In this document: piece by piece, positions 36,829 to 50,097 of the stretch
Layout of the letters: each line of letters starts with the position of its first letter
Position numbering within the stretch: position 1 is the stretch's first letter
DNA from: Hydractinia symbiolongicarpus
Taxonomy: Eukaryota; Cnidaria; Hydrozoa; Anthoathecata; Hydractiniidae
Length of the DNA: 64,000 nt
NCBI RefSeq assembly: GCF_029227915.1
Contig: NC_079887.1
Span: forward strand, 25,791,650 to 25,855,649
Reading direction: 5' to 3'
Translations under genes and position numbers: made by a program
Notes under the pieces: model-generated
Told to the model about the DNA's origin: nothing
What the model saw: only the letters and a program-made list of their open reading frames with translations
Databases searched by the model: none

Positions 36829-39800
36829 ATCGTTCGGGAAATGAGTTTACTCACTGGGTACTTTCCTTGTATACTTTTGACTATACGGGCCGAGTCCGGG
36901 ATTTACGGGAAATCGCAGGTTTTCGTTTGCCGGCGATTAAACTACTTTCATTAAGCGTCTCATCAAAAATGAAAACATTTCTGAAAACTACAAGTCTCAT
37001 CCGTTTTAGTGGGGAAAAAATAATTTAAAAATTCGTTAGGGAAATAAGTTTACACCCTGGGTACTTTCTTTTTATACTTTTGACTATACGGGACGAGACC
37101 GGGATTTACGGGAAATCGCAGGTTTTCGTTTGCCGGCGATTAAACTGCTTTTATAGAGCGTCTCATCAAAAATGAAAACATTTTTGAAAACTACAAGTCT
37201 CATACGTTTTAGTGGTGAAAAAATAATTTAAAAATTCGTTCGGGAAATGAGTTTACATCCTGCGTCCTTTCTTTGTTTACTTTTGACTATACGGGCCGAG
37301 TCCGGGATTTACGGAAAAATCGCAGGTTTTCGTTTGCCGGCGATTAAACTTCTTTTATTCAGCGTCTCATCAAAAATGAAAACATTTTTAAAAACTACAA
37401 GTCTCATACGTTTTAGTGGTGAAAAAATAATTTAAAAATTCGTTCGGGAAATGAGTTTACTCACTGGGTACTTTCCTTGTATACTTTTAACTATACGGGC
37501 CGAGTCCGGGATTTACGGGAAATCGCGGGTTTTCGTTTGCCGGCGATGAAACTTCTTTTATTCAGCGTCTCATCAAAAATGAAAACATTTTTAAAAACTA
37601 CAAGTCTCATGGGCTTTAGTGGTGAAATAATAATTTAAAAAATCGTTTGGGAAATGAGTTTACTCCCTGGGTACTTTCTTTGAATACTTTTGACTATACG
37701 GACCGAGTCCAGGATTTACGGGAAAGCGCAGGTTTTCGTTTGCCGGCGATTAAACTTCTTTTATTCAGCGTCTCATTAAAAATGAAAACATTTTTAAAAA
37801 CTACAAGTCTTATGCGTTTTAGTGGTGAAAAAATAATTTAAAAAATCGTTCTGGAAATGAGTTTACTCCCTGGGTACTTTCTTTGTATACTTTTGACTAT
37901 ACGGGCCGAGTCCGGGATTTACGGGAAATCGCAGGTTTTCGTTTGCCGGCGATTAAACTGCTTTTATTCAGCGTCTCATCAAAAATGAAAACATTCTTGA
38001 AAACTACAAGTCTCATGCGTTTTAGTGGTGAAAAAGTAATTTAAAAAATCGTTCGGGAAATGAGTTTACTCCCTGGGTACTTTCTTTGTATACTTTTGAC
38101 TATACGGGCCAAGCCCGGGAATTACCGGAAATCGCGGGTTTTCGTTTGCCGGCGATTAAACTTCTTTTATTCAGCGTCTCATCAAAAATGAAAACATTTT
38201 AAAAAACTACAAGTCTTATGCGTTTTAGTGGTGAAAAAATAATTTAAAAAATCGTTCTGGAAATGAGTTTACTCCCTGGGTACTTTCTTTGTATACTTTT
38301 GACTATACGGGCCGAGTCCGGGATTTACGGGAAATCGCAGGTTTTCGTTTGCCGGCGATTAAACTGCTTTTATTCAGCGTCTCATCAAAAATGAAAACAT
38401 TCTTGAAAACTACAAGTCTCAAGCGTTTTAGTGGTGAAAAGATAATTTAAAAAATCGTTTTGGAAATGAGTTTACTCACAGGGTACTTTCCTTGTATACT
38501 TTTGACTATACGGGCCAAGTCCGGGATTTACGGGAAATCGCAGGTTTTCGTTTGCCGGCGATTAAACTTCTTTTATTCAGCGTCTCATTAAAAATGAAAA
38601 CATTTTTGAAAACTACAAGTCTCATACGTTTTAGTGGTGAAAAAATAATTTAAAAATTCGTTCGGGAAATGAGTTTACTCACTGGGTACTTTCCTTGTAT
38701 ACTTTTAACTATACGGGCCGAGTCCGGGATTTACGGGAAATCGCGGGTTTTCGTTTGCCGGCGATGAAACTTCTTTTATTCAGCGTCTCATCAAAAATGA
38801 AAACATTTTTAAAAACTACAAGTCTCATGGGCTTTAGTGGTGAAATAATAATTTAAAAAATCGTTTGGAAAATGAGTTTACTCCCTGGGTACTTTCTTTG
38901 AATACTTTTGACTATACGGACCGAGTCCAGGATTTACGGGAAAGCGCAGGTTTTCGTTTGCCGGCGATTAAACTTCTTTTATTCAGCGTCTCATTAAAAA
39001 TGAAAACATTTTTAAAAACTGCAAGTCTCATGCGTTTTAGTGGTGAAAAAGTAATTTAAAAAATCGTTCGGGAAATGAGTTTACTCCCTGGGTACTTTCT
39101 TTGTATACTTTTGACTATACGGGCCAAGCCCGGGAATTACCGTAAATCGCGGGTTTTCGTTTGCCGGCGATTAAACTTCTTTTATTCAGCGTCTCATCAA
39201 AAATGAAAACATTTTAAAAAACTACAAGTCTTATGCGTTTTAGTGGTGAAAAAATAATTTAAAAAATCGTTCTGGAAATGAGTTTACTCCCTGGGTACTT
39301 TCTTTGTATACTTTTGACTATACGGGCCGAGTCCGGGATTTTCGGGAAATCGCAGGTTTTCGTTTGCCGGCGATTAAACTGCTTTTATTCAGCGTCTCAT
39401 CAAAAATAAAAACATTCTTGAAAACTACAAGTCTCAAGCGTTTTAGTGGTGAAAAGATAATTTAAAAAATCGTTTTGGAAATGAGTTTACTCACAGGGTA
39501 CTTTCCTTGTATACTTTTGACTATACAGGCCGAGTCCGGGATTTACGGGAAATCGCAGGTTTTCGTTTGCCGGCGATTAAACTTCTTTTATTCAGCGTCT
39601 CATCAAAAATGAAAACATTTTTGAAAACTACAAGTCTCATACGTTTTAGTGGTGAAAAAATAATTTAAAAATTCGTTCGGGAAATGAGTTTACTCACAGG
39701 GTACTTTCTTTGTATACTTTTGACTATACGGGCCGAGTCCGGGATTTACGGGAAATCGCAGGTTTTTGTTTGTCGGCGATTAAACCAATTTCATTAAGCG

Positions 39801-42800
39801 TCTCATCAAAAATGAAAACATTTCTGAAAACTACAAGTCTCATGCGTTTTAGTGGTGAAAAAATAATTTAAAAATTCGTTCGGGAAATGAGTTTACTCAC
39901 TCGGTACTTTCCTTGTATACTTTTGACTATACAGGCCGAGTCCGGGATTTACGGGAAATCGCAGGTTTTCGTTTGCCGACGATTAAACCACTTTAATTAA
40001 GCGTCTCATCAAAAATGAAAACATTTCTGAAAACTGCAAGTCTCATCCGTTTTAGTGCGGAAAAAATAATTTAAAAATTCGTTAGGGAAATGAGTTTACA
40101 CCCTGGGTACTCTCTTTGTATACTTTTGACTATACGGGCCGAGTCCGGGTTTTACGGGAAATCGCAGGTTTTCGTTTGCCGGCGATTAAACTTCTTTTAT
40201 AGAGCGTCTCATCAAAAATGAAAACATTTTTGAAAACTACAAGTCTCATACGTTTTAGTGGTGAAAAAATAATTTGAAAATTCGTTCGGGAAATGAGTTT
40301 ACATTCTGGGTACTTTCTTTGTTTACTTTTGACTATACGGGCCGAGTCCGGGATTTACGGGAAATCGCAGGTTTTCGTTTGCCGGCGATTAAACCACTTT
40401 CATTAAGCGTCTCATCAAAAATGAAAACATTTCTGAAAACTACAAGTCTCATGCGTTTTAGTGGTGAAAAAATAATTTAAAAAATCGTTCGGGAAATGAG
40501 TTTACTCACTGGGTACTTTCCTTGTATACTTTTGACTATACGGGCCGAGTCCGGGATTTACGGGAAATCGCAGGTTTTCGTTTGCCGGCGATTAAACTAC
40601 TTTCATTAAGCGTCTCATCAAAAATGAAAACATTTCTGAAAACTACAAGTCTCATCCGTTTTAGTGGGCAAAAAATAATTTAAAAATTCGTTAGGGAAAT
40701 AAGTTTACACCCTGGGTACTTTCTTTTTATACTTTTGACTATACGGGACGAGACCGGGATTTACGGGAAATCGCAGGTTTTCGTTTGCCGGCGATTAAAC
40801 TGCTTTTATAGAGCGTCTCATCAAAAATGAAAACATTTTTGAAAACTACAAGTCTCATACGTTTTAGTGGTGAAAAAATAATTTAAAAATTCGTTCGGGA
40901 AATGAGTTTACATCCTGCGTACTTTCTTTGTTTACTTTTGACTATACGGGCCGAGTCCGGGATTTACGGAAAAATCGCAGGTTTTCGTTTGCCGGCGATT
41001 AAACTTCTTTTATTCAGCGTCTCATCAAAAATGAAAACATTTTTAAAAACTACAAGTCTCATACGTTTTAGTGGTGAAAAAATAATTTAAAAATTCGTTC
41101 GGGAAATGAGTTTACTCACTGGGTACTTTCCTTGTATACTTTTAACTATACGGGCCGAGTCCGGGATTTACGGGAAATCGCGGGTTTTCGTTTGCCGGCG
41201 ATGAAACTTCTTTTATTCAGCGTCTCATCAAAAATGAAAACATTTTTAAAAACTACAAGTCTCATGGGCTTTAGTGGTGAAATAATAATTTAAAAAATCG
41301 TTTGGGAAATGAGTTTACTCCCTGGGTACTTTCTTTGAATACTTTTGACTATACGGACCGAGTCCAGGATTTACGGGAAAGCGCAGGTTTTCGTTTGCCG
41401 GCGATTAAACTTCTTTTATTCAGCGTCTCATTAAAAATGAAAACATTTTTAAAAACTACAAGTCTTATGCGTTTTAGTGGTGAAAAAATAATTTAAAAAA
41501 TCGTTCTGGAAATGAGTTTACTCCCTGGGTACTTTCTTTGTATACTTTTGACTATACGGGCCGAGTCCGGGATTTACGGGAAATCGCAGGTTTTCGTTTG
41601 CCGGCGATTAAACTGCTTTTATTCAGCGTCTCATCAAAAATGAAAACATTCTTGAAAACTACAAGTCTCATGCGTTTTAGTGGTGAAAAAGTAATTTAAA
41701 AAATCGTTCGGGAAATGAGTTTACTCCCTGGGTACTTTCTTTGTATACTTTTGACTATACGGGCCAAGCCCGGGAATTACCGGAAATCGCGGGTTTTCGT
41801 TTTCCGGCGATTAAACTTCTTTTATTCAGCGTCTCATCAAAAATGAAAACATTTTAAAAAACTACAAGTCTTATGCGTTTTAGTGGTGAAAAAATAATTT
41901 AAAAAATCGTTCTGGAAATGAGTTTACTCCCTGGGTACTTTCTTTGTATACTTTTGACTATACGGGCCGAGTCCGGGATTTACGGGAAATCGCAGGTTTT
42001 CGTTTGCCGGCGATTAAACTGCTTTTATTCAGCGTCTCATCAAAAATGAAAACATTCTTGAAAACTACAAGTCTCAAGCGTTTTAGTGGTGAAAAGATAA
42101 TTTAAAAAATCGTTTTGGAAATGAGTTTACTCACAGGGTACTTTCCTTGTATACTTTTGACTATACGGGCCAAGTCCGGGATTTACGGGAAATCGCAGGT
42201 TTTCGTTTGCCGGCGATTAAACTTCTTTTATTCAGCGTCTCATCAAAAATGAAAACATTTTTGAAAACTACAAGTCTCATACGTTTTAGTGGTGAAAAAA
42301 TAATTTAAAAATTCGTTCGGGAAATGAGTTTACTCACTGGGTACTTTCCTTGTATACTTTTAACTATACGGGCCGAGTCCGGGATTTACGGGAAATCGCG
42401 GGTTTTCGTTTGCCGGCGATGAAACTTCTTTTATTCAGCGTCTCATCAAAAATGAAAACATTTTTAAAAACTACAAGTCTCATGGGCTTTAGTGGTGAAA
42501 TAATAATTTAAAAAATCGTTTGGGAAATGAGTTTACTCCCTGGGTACTTTCTTTGAATACTTTTGACTATACGGACCGAGTCCAGGATTTACGGGAAAGC
42601 GCAGGTTTTCGTTTGCCGGCGATTAAACTTCTTTTATTCAGCGTCTCATTAAAAATGAAAACATTTTTAAAAACTGCAAGTCTCATGCGTTTTAGTGGTG
42701 AAAAAGTAATTTAAAAAATCGTTCGGGAAATGAGTTTACTCCCTGGGTACTTTCTTTGTATACTTTTGACTATACGGGCCAAGCCCGGGAATTACCGGAA

Positions 42801-44030
42801 ATCGCGGGTTTTCGTTTGCCGGCGATTAAACTTCTTTTATTCAGCGTCTCATCAAAAATGAAAACATTTTAAAAAACTACAAGTCTTATGCGTTTTAGTG
42901 GTGAAAAAATAATTTAAAAAATCGTTCTGGAAATGAGTTTACTCCCTGGGTACTTTCTTTGTATACTTTTGACTATACGGGCCGAGTCCGGGATTTACGG
43001 GAAATCGCAGGTTTTCGTTTGCCGGCGATTAAACTTCTTTTATTCAGCGTCTCATCAAAAATGAAAACATTTTTGAAAACTACAAGTCTCATACGTTTTA
43101 GTGGTGAAAAAATAATTTAAAAATTCGTTCGGGAAATGAGTTTACTCACAGGGTACTTTCTTTGTATACTTTTGACTATACGGGCCGAGTCCGGGATTTA
43201 CGGGAAATCGCAGGTTTTCGTTTGTCGGCGATTAAACCAATTTCATTAAGCGTCTCATCAAAAATGAAAACATTTCTGAAAACTACAAGTCTCATGCGTT
43301 TTAGTGGTGAAAAAATAATTTAAAAATTCGTTCGGGAAATGAGTTTACTCACAGGGTACTTTCTTTCTATACATTCGACTATACGGGCCAAGCCCGGGAT
43401 TTACGGGAAATCGCGGGTTTTCGTTTGCCGGCGATTAAACCACTTTCATTAAGCGTCTCATCAAAAATGAAAACATTTCTGAAAACTACAAGTCTCATGC
43501 GTTTAGTGGTGAAAAAATATTTTAAAAATTCGTTCGGGAAATGAGTTTACTCACTCGGTACTTTCCTTGTATACTTTTGACTATACAGGCCGAGTCCGGG
43601 ATTTACGGGAAATCGCAGGTTTTCGTTTGCCGACGATTAAACCACTTTAATTAAGCGTCTCATCAAAAATGAAAACATTTCTGAAAACTGCAAGTCTCAT
43701 CCGTTTTAGTGCGGAAAAAATAATTTAAAAATTCGTTAGGGAAATGAGTTTACACCCTGGGTACTCTCTTTGTATACTTTTGACTATACGGGCCGAGTCC
43801 GGGATTTACGGGAAATCGCAGGTTTTCGTTTGCCGGCGATTAAACTTCTTTTATAGAGCGTCTCATCAAAAATTAAAACATTTTTGAAAACTACAAGTCT
43901 CATACGTTTTAGTGGTGAAAAAATAATTTGAAAATTCGTTCGGGAAATGAGTTTACATTCTGGGTACTTTCTTTGTTTACTTTTGACTATACGGGCCGAG
44001 TCTGGGATTTACGGGAAATCGCAGGTTTTC
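36829..44030 (+). repeat. 18-mer tandem duplication, 3,655 bp unit
   Basis: Copy 1 is about 36829-40483 and copy 2 about 40484-44030. Offset is 3,655 bp over most of the length. Markers include CTACTTTCATTAAG, TTATAGAGCGTC after CTGCTT, TTTACGGAAAAATCG, GCGATGAAAC, TTTGAATAC with GGACCGAGTCC, GGGAAAGCGC, CAATTTCATTAAG and ACTATACAGGCC. Inside it the offset falls to 3,452 bp (17 monomers) near 39,785/43,237 and returns to 3,655 bp by 39,900/43,555. So copy 2 lacks one monomer present in copy 1 and then has one (TTTCTTTCTATACATTCG type) that copy 1 lacks. Homology extends somewhat upstream of the listed start. Confidence 0.87.
37642..38860 (+). repeat. Nested 6-mer, 1,218 bp, inside the 18-mer (copy 1)
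   Basis: The monomer at 37642 with TCGTTTGGGAAATG, TTTGAATAC, GGACCGAGTCCAGG and GGGAAAGCGC recurs at 38860 in copy 1. The same pair recurs at about 41297 and 42515 in copy 2 of the 18-mer. The 6-mer duplication therefore predates the 18-mer duplication. A further single copy lies near 45,965, with ACTATACCGACCG as a private change. Confidence 0.85.
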
Positions 44031-47000
44031 GTTTGCCGGCGATTAAACTTCTTTTATTCAGCGTCTCATCAAAAATGAAAACATTTTTGAAAACTACAAG
44101 TCTCATACGTTTTAGTGGTGAAAAAATAATTTAAAAATTCGTTCGGGACATGAGTTTACTCACTGGGTACTTTCCTTGTATACTTTTAACTATACGGGCC
44201 GAGTCCGGGATTTACAGGAAATCGCGGGTTTTCGTTTGCCGGCGATTAAACTTCTTTTATTCAGCGTCTCATCAAAAATGAAAACATTTTAAAAAACTAC
44301 AAGTCTTATGCGTTTTAGTGGTGAAAAAATAATTTAAAAAATCGTTCTGGAAATGAGTTTACTCCCTGGGTACTTTCTTTGTATACTTTTGACTATACGG
44401 GCCGAGTCCGGGATTTACGGGAAATCGCAGGTTTTCGTTTGCCGGCGATTAAACCACTTTCATTAAGCGTCTCATCAAAAATGAAAACATTCTTGAAAAC
44501 TACAAGTCTCATGCGTTTTAGTGGTGAAATAATAATTTAAAAAATCGTTTGGGGAATGAGTTTACTCCCTGGGTACTTTCTTTGTATACTTTTGACTATA
44601 CGGGCCGAGTCCAGGATTTACGGGAAATCGCAGGTTTTTGTTTGCCGGCGATTAAACTTCTTTTATTCAGCGTCTCATCAAAAATGAAAACATTTTTAAA
44701 AACTACAAGTCTCATGCGTTTTAGTGGTGAAAAAGTAATTTAAAAAATCGTTCGGGAAATGAGTTTACTCCCTGGGTACTTTCTTTGTATACTTTTGACT
44801 ATACCGGGCCGAGTCCAGAATTTACGGGAAATCGCAGGTTTTCGTTTGCCGGCGATTAAACTTCTTTTATTCAGCGTCTCATCAAAAATGAAAACATTTT
44901 TAAAAACTACAAGTCTCATGCGTTTTAGTGGTGAAAAAGTAATTTAAAAAATCGTTCGGGAAATGAGTTTACTCCCTGGGTACTTTCTTTGTATACTTTT
45001 GACTATACGGGCCAAGCACGGGATTTACCGGAAATCGCGGGTTTTTGTTTGCCGGCGATTATACTTCTTTTATTTAGCGTCTCATCAAAAATGAAAACAT
45101 TTTTGAAAACTACAAATCTCAAGCGTTGTAGTGGTGAAAAGATAATTTAAAAAAGCGTTTTGGAAATGAGTTTACTCACAGGGTACTTTCCTTGTATACT
45201 TTTGACTATACGGGCCGAGTCCGGGATTTACGGGAAATCGCAGGTTTTCGTTTGCCGGCGATTAAACCACTTTCATTAAGCGTCTCATCAAAAAGAAAAC
45301 ATTTCTGAAAACTACAAGTCTCATGCGTTTTAGTGGTGAAAAAATAATTTAAAAAATCGTTCGGGAAATGAGTTTACTCACTGGGTACTTTCCTTGTATA
45401 CTTTTGACTATACGGGCCGAGTCCGGGATTTACGGGAAATCGCAGGTTTTCGTTTGCCGGCGATTAAACCACTTTCATTAAGCGTCTCATCAAAAATGAA
45501 AACATTTCTGAAAACTACAAGTCTCATCCGTTTTAGTGGGGAAAAAATAATTTAAAAATTCGTTAGGGAAATGAGTTTACACCCTGGGTACTCTCTTTGT
45601 ATACTTTTGACTATGCGGGCCGAGTCCGGGATTTACGGGAAATCGCAGGTTTTCGTTTGCCGGCGATTAAACTTCTTTTATTCAGCGTCTCATCAAAAAT
45701 GAAAACATTTTTGAAAACCACAAGTCTCATACGTTTTAGTGGTGAAAAAATAATTTAAAAATTCGTTTGGGAAATGAGTTTACTCACTGGGTACTTTCCT
45801 TGTATACTTTTAACTATACGGGCCGAGTCCGGGATTTACGGGAAATCGCGGGTTTTCGTTTGCCGGCGATGAAACTTCTTTTATTCAGCGTCTCATCAAA
45901 AATGAAAACATTTTTTAAAACTACAAGTCTCATGGGCTTTAGTGGTGAAATAATAATTTAAAAAATCGTTTGGGAAATGAGTTTACTCCCTGGGTACTTT
46001 CTTTGAATACTTTTGACTATACCGACCGAGTCCAGGATTTACGGGAAAGCGCAGGTTTTCGTTTGCCGGCGATTAAACTTCTTTTATTCAGCGTCTCATT
46101 AAAAATGAAAACATTTTTAAAAACTGCAAGTCTCATGCGTTTTAGTGGTGAAAAAGTAATTTAAAAAATCGTTCGGGAAATGAGTTTACTCCCTGGGTAC
46201 TTTCTTTGTATACTTTTGACTATACGGGCCAAGCCCGGGATTTCCGGAAATCGCGGGTTTTCGTTTGCCGGCGATTAAATTTCTTTTATTCAGCGTCTCA
46301 TCAAAAATGAAAACATTTTAAAAAACTACAAGTCTTATGCGTTTTAGTGGTGAAAAAATAATTTAAAAAATCGTTCTGGAAATGAGTTTACTCCCTGGGT
46401 ACTTTCTTTGCATACTTTTGACTATACGGGCCGAGTCCGGGATTTACGGGAAATCGCAGGTTTTCGTTTGCCGGCGATTAAACTGCTTTTATTCAGCGTC
46501 TCATCAAAAATGAAAACATTCTTGAAAACTACAAGTCTCATGCGTTTTAGTGGTGAAATAATAATTTAAAAAATCGTTTGGGGAATGAGTTTACTCCCTG
46601 GGTACTTTATTTGTATACTTTTGACTATACGGGCCGAGTCCAGGATTTACGGGAAATCGCAGGTTTTCATTTGCCGGCGATTAAACTTCTTTTATTCAGC
46701 GTCTCATCAAAAATGAAAACATTTTTAAAAACTACAAGTCTCATGCGTTTTAGTGGTGAAAAAGTAATTTAAAAAATCGTTCGGGAAATGAGTTTACTCC
46801 CTGGGTACTTTCTTTGTATACTTTTGACTATACGGGCCGAGTATAGGATTTACGGGAAATCGCAGGTTTTCGTTTGCCGGCGATTAAACTTCTTTTATTC
46901 AGCGTCTCATCAAAAATGAAAACATTTTTAAAAACTACAAGCCTTATGCGTTTTAGTGGTGAAAAAATAATTTAAAAATTCGTTCGGGAAATGAGTTTAC

Positions 47001-47659
47001 TCAATGGGTACTTTCTTTGTATGCTTTTGACTATGCGGGCCGAGTCCGGGGTTTACGGGAAATGGCGGGTTTTCGTTTGCCGGCGATTATACTTCTTTTA
47101 TTTAGCGTCTCATCAAAAATGAAAACATTTTTGAAAACTACAAGTCTCAAGCGTTGTAGTGGTGAAAAGATAATTTAAAAAATCGTTTTGGAAATGAGTT
47201 CACTCACAGGGTACTTTCCTTGTATACTTTTGACTATACGGGCCGAGTCCGGGATTTACGGGAAATCGCAGGTTTTCGTTTGCCGGCGATTAAACCACTT
47301 TCATTAAACGTCTCATCAAAAATGGAAACATTTCTGAAAACTACAAGTCTCATGCGTTTTAGTGGTGAAAAAATAATTTAAAAATCCGTTAGGGAAATGA
47401 GTTTACACCCTGGGTACTCTCTTTGTATACTTTTGACTATACGGGCCGAGTCCGGGATTTACGGGAAATCGCAGGTTTTCGTTTGCCGGCGATTAAACTT
47501 CTTTTATTCAGCGTCTCATCAAAAATGAAAACATTTTTGAAAACTACAAGTCTCATACGTTTTAGTGGTGAAAACATAATTTAAAAATTCGTTCGGGAAA
47601 TGAGTTTACTCACAGGGTACTTTCTTTGTATACATTCGACTATACGAGCCGAGTCCGGG

Positions 47660-50097
47660 ATTTACGGGAAATCGCAGGTTTTCGTTTGCCGACGATTAAA
47701 CCATTTTCAGTAAGCGTCTCATCAAAAATGAAAACATTTCTGAAAACTACAAGTCTCATCCGTTTTAGTGGGGAAAAAATAATTTAAAAATTCGTTAGGG
47801 AAATGAGTTTACACCCTGGGTACTCTCTTTGTATACTTTTGACTATACGGGCCGAGTCCGGGATTTACGGGAAATCGCAGGTTTTAGTTTGCCGGCGATT
47901 AAACTTCTTTTATAGAGCGTCTCATCAAAAATGAAAACATTTTTGAAAACTACAAGTCTCATACGTTTTAGTGGTGAAAAAATAATTTAAAAATTCGTTG
48001 GGGAAATGAGTTTACACCCTGGGTACTTTCTTTGTTTACTTTTGACTATACGGGCCGAGTCCGGGATTTACGGAAAAATCGCAGGTTTTCGTTTGCCGGC
48101 AATTAAACTTCTTTTATTCAGCGTCTCATCAAAAATGAAAACATTTTTGAAAACTACAAGTCTCATACGTTTTAGTGGTAAAAAAATAACTTAAAAATTC
48201 GTTCGGGGAATGAGTTTACTCACTGGGTACTTTCCTTGTATACTTTTAACTATACGGGCTGAGTCCGGGATTTACGGGAAATCGCGGGTTTTCGTTTGCC
48301 GGCGATGAAACTTCTTTTATTCAGCGTCTCATCAAAAATGAAAACATTTTTAAAAACTACAAGTCTCATGGGCTTTAGTGGTGAAATAATAATTTAAAAA
48401 ATCGTTTGGGAAATGAGTTTACTCCCTGGGTACTTTCTTTGTATAATTTTGACTATACGGGCCGAGTCCAGGATTTACGGGAAATCGCAGGTTTTCGTTT
48501 GCCGGCGATTAAACTTCTTTTATTCAGCGTCTCATTAAAAATGAAAACATTTTTAAAAACTACAAGTCTCATGCGTTTTAGTGGTGAAAAAGTAATTTAA
48601 AAAATCGTTCGGGAAATGAGTTTACTCCCTGGGTACTTTCTTTGTATACTTTTGACTATACGGGCCGAGTCCGGGATTTACGGGAAATCGCAGGTTTTCG
48701 TTTGCCGGCGATTAAACTGCTTTTATTCAGCGTCTCATCAAAAATGAAAACATTTTTAAAAACTACTAGTCTCATGCGTTTTAGTGGTGAAAAAGTAATT
48801 TAAAAAATCGTTCTGGAAATGAGTTTACTCCCTGGGTACTTTCTTTGTATACTTTTGACTATACGGGCCGAGTCCGGGATTTACGGGAAATCGCAGGTTT
48901 TCGTTTGCCGACGATTAAACCATTTTCAGTAAGCGTCTCATCAAAAATGAAAACATTTCTGAAAACTACAAGTCTCATCCGTTTTAGTGGGGAAAAAATA
49001 ATTTAAAAATTCGTTAGGGAAATGAGTTTACACCCTGGGTACTCTCTTTGTATACTTTTGACTATACGGGCCGAGTCCGGGATTTACGGGAAATCGCAGG
49101 TTTTCGTTTGCCGGCGATTAAACTTCTTTTATAGAGCGTCTCATCAAAAATGCAAACATTTTTGAAAACTACAAGTCTCATACGTTTTAGTGGTGAAAAA
49201 ACAATTTAAAAATTCGTTGGGGAAATGAGTTTACACCCTGGGTACTTTCTTTGTTTACTTTTGACTATACGGGCCGAGTCCGGGATTTACGGAAAAATCG
49301 CAGGTTTTCGTTTGCCGGCAATTAAACTTCTTTTATTCAGCGTCTCATCAAAAATGAAAACATTTTTGAAAACTACAAGTCTCATACGTTTTAATGGTAA
49401 AAAAATAACTTAAAAATTCGTTCGGGGAATGAGTTTACTCACTGGGTACTTTCCTTGTATACTTTTAACTATACGGGCTGAGTCCGGGATTTACGGGAAA
49501 TCGCGGGTTTTCGTTTGCCGGCGATGAAACTTCTTTTATTCAGCGTCTCATCAAAAATGAAAACATTTTTAAAAACTACAAGTCTCATGGGCTTTAGTGG
49601 AGAAATAATAATTTAAAAAATCGTTTGGGAAATGAGTTTACTCCCTGGGTACTTTCTTTGTATACTTTTGACTATACGGGCCGAGTCCAGGATTTACGGG
49701 AAATCGCAGGTTTTCGTTTGCCGGCGATTAAACTTCTTTTATTCAGCGTCTCATTAAAAATGAAAACATTTTTAAAAACTACAAGTCTCATGCGTTTTAG
49801 TGGTGAAAAAGTAATTTAAAAAATCGTTCGGGAAATGAGTTTACTCCCTGGGTACTTTCTTTGTATACTTTTGACTATACGGGCCGAGTCCGGGATTTAC
49901 GGGAAATCGCAGGTTTTCGTTTGCCGGCGATTAAACTGCTTTTATTCAGCGTCTCATCAAAAATGAAAACATTTTTAAAAACTACTAGTCTCATGCGTTT
50001 TAGTGGTGAAAAAGTAATTTAAAAAATCGTTCTGGAAATGAGTTTACTCCCTGGGTACTTTCTTTGTATACTTTTGACTATACGGGCCGAGTCCGGG
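47660..50097 (+). repeat. 6-mer tandem duplication, 2 x 1,219 bp
   Basis: Copies are about 47660-48878 and 48879-50097. Shared rare markers are CCATTTTCAGTAAGCG (47,701 and 48,920), TAGTGGGGAAAA, TTATAGAGCGTC, CGTTGGGGAAATG, TTTACGGAAAAATCG, AAAAAATAACTTAAAA, GGGCTGAGTCC and ACTACTAGTC. Differences include GTATAATTTTGAC against GTATACTTTTGAC, GTTTTAGTTTGCC against GTTTTCGTTTGCC and ATGAAAAC against ATGCAAAC. Exact breakpoints cannot be fixed because flanking monomers are homologous. Confidence 0.87.
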
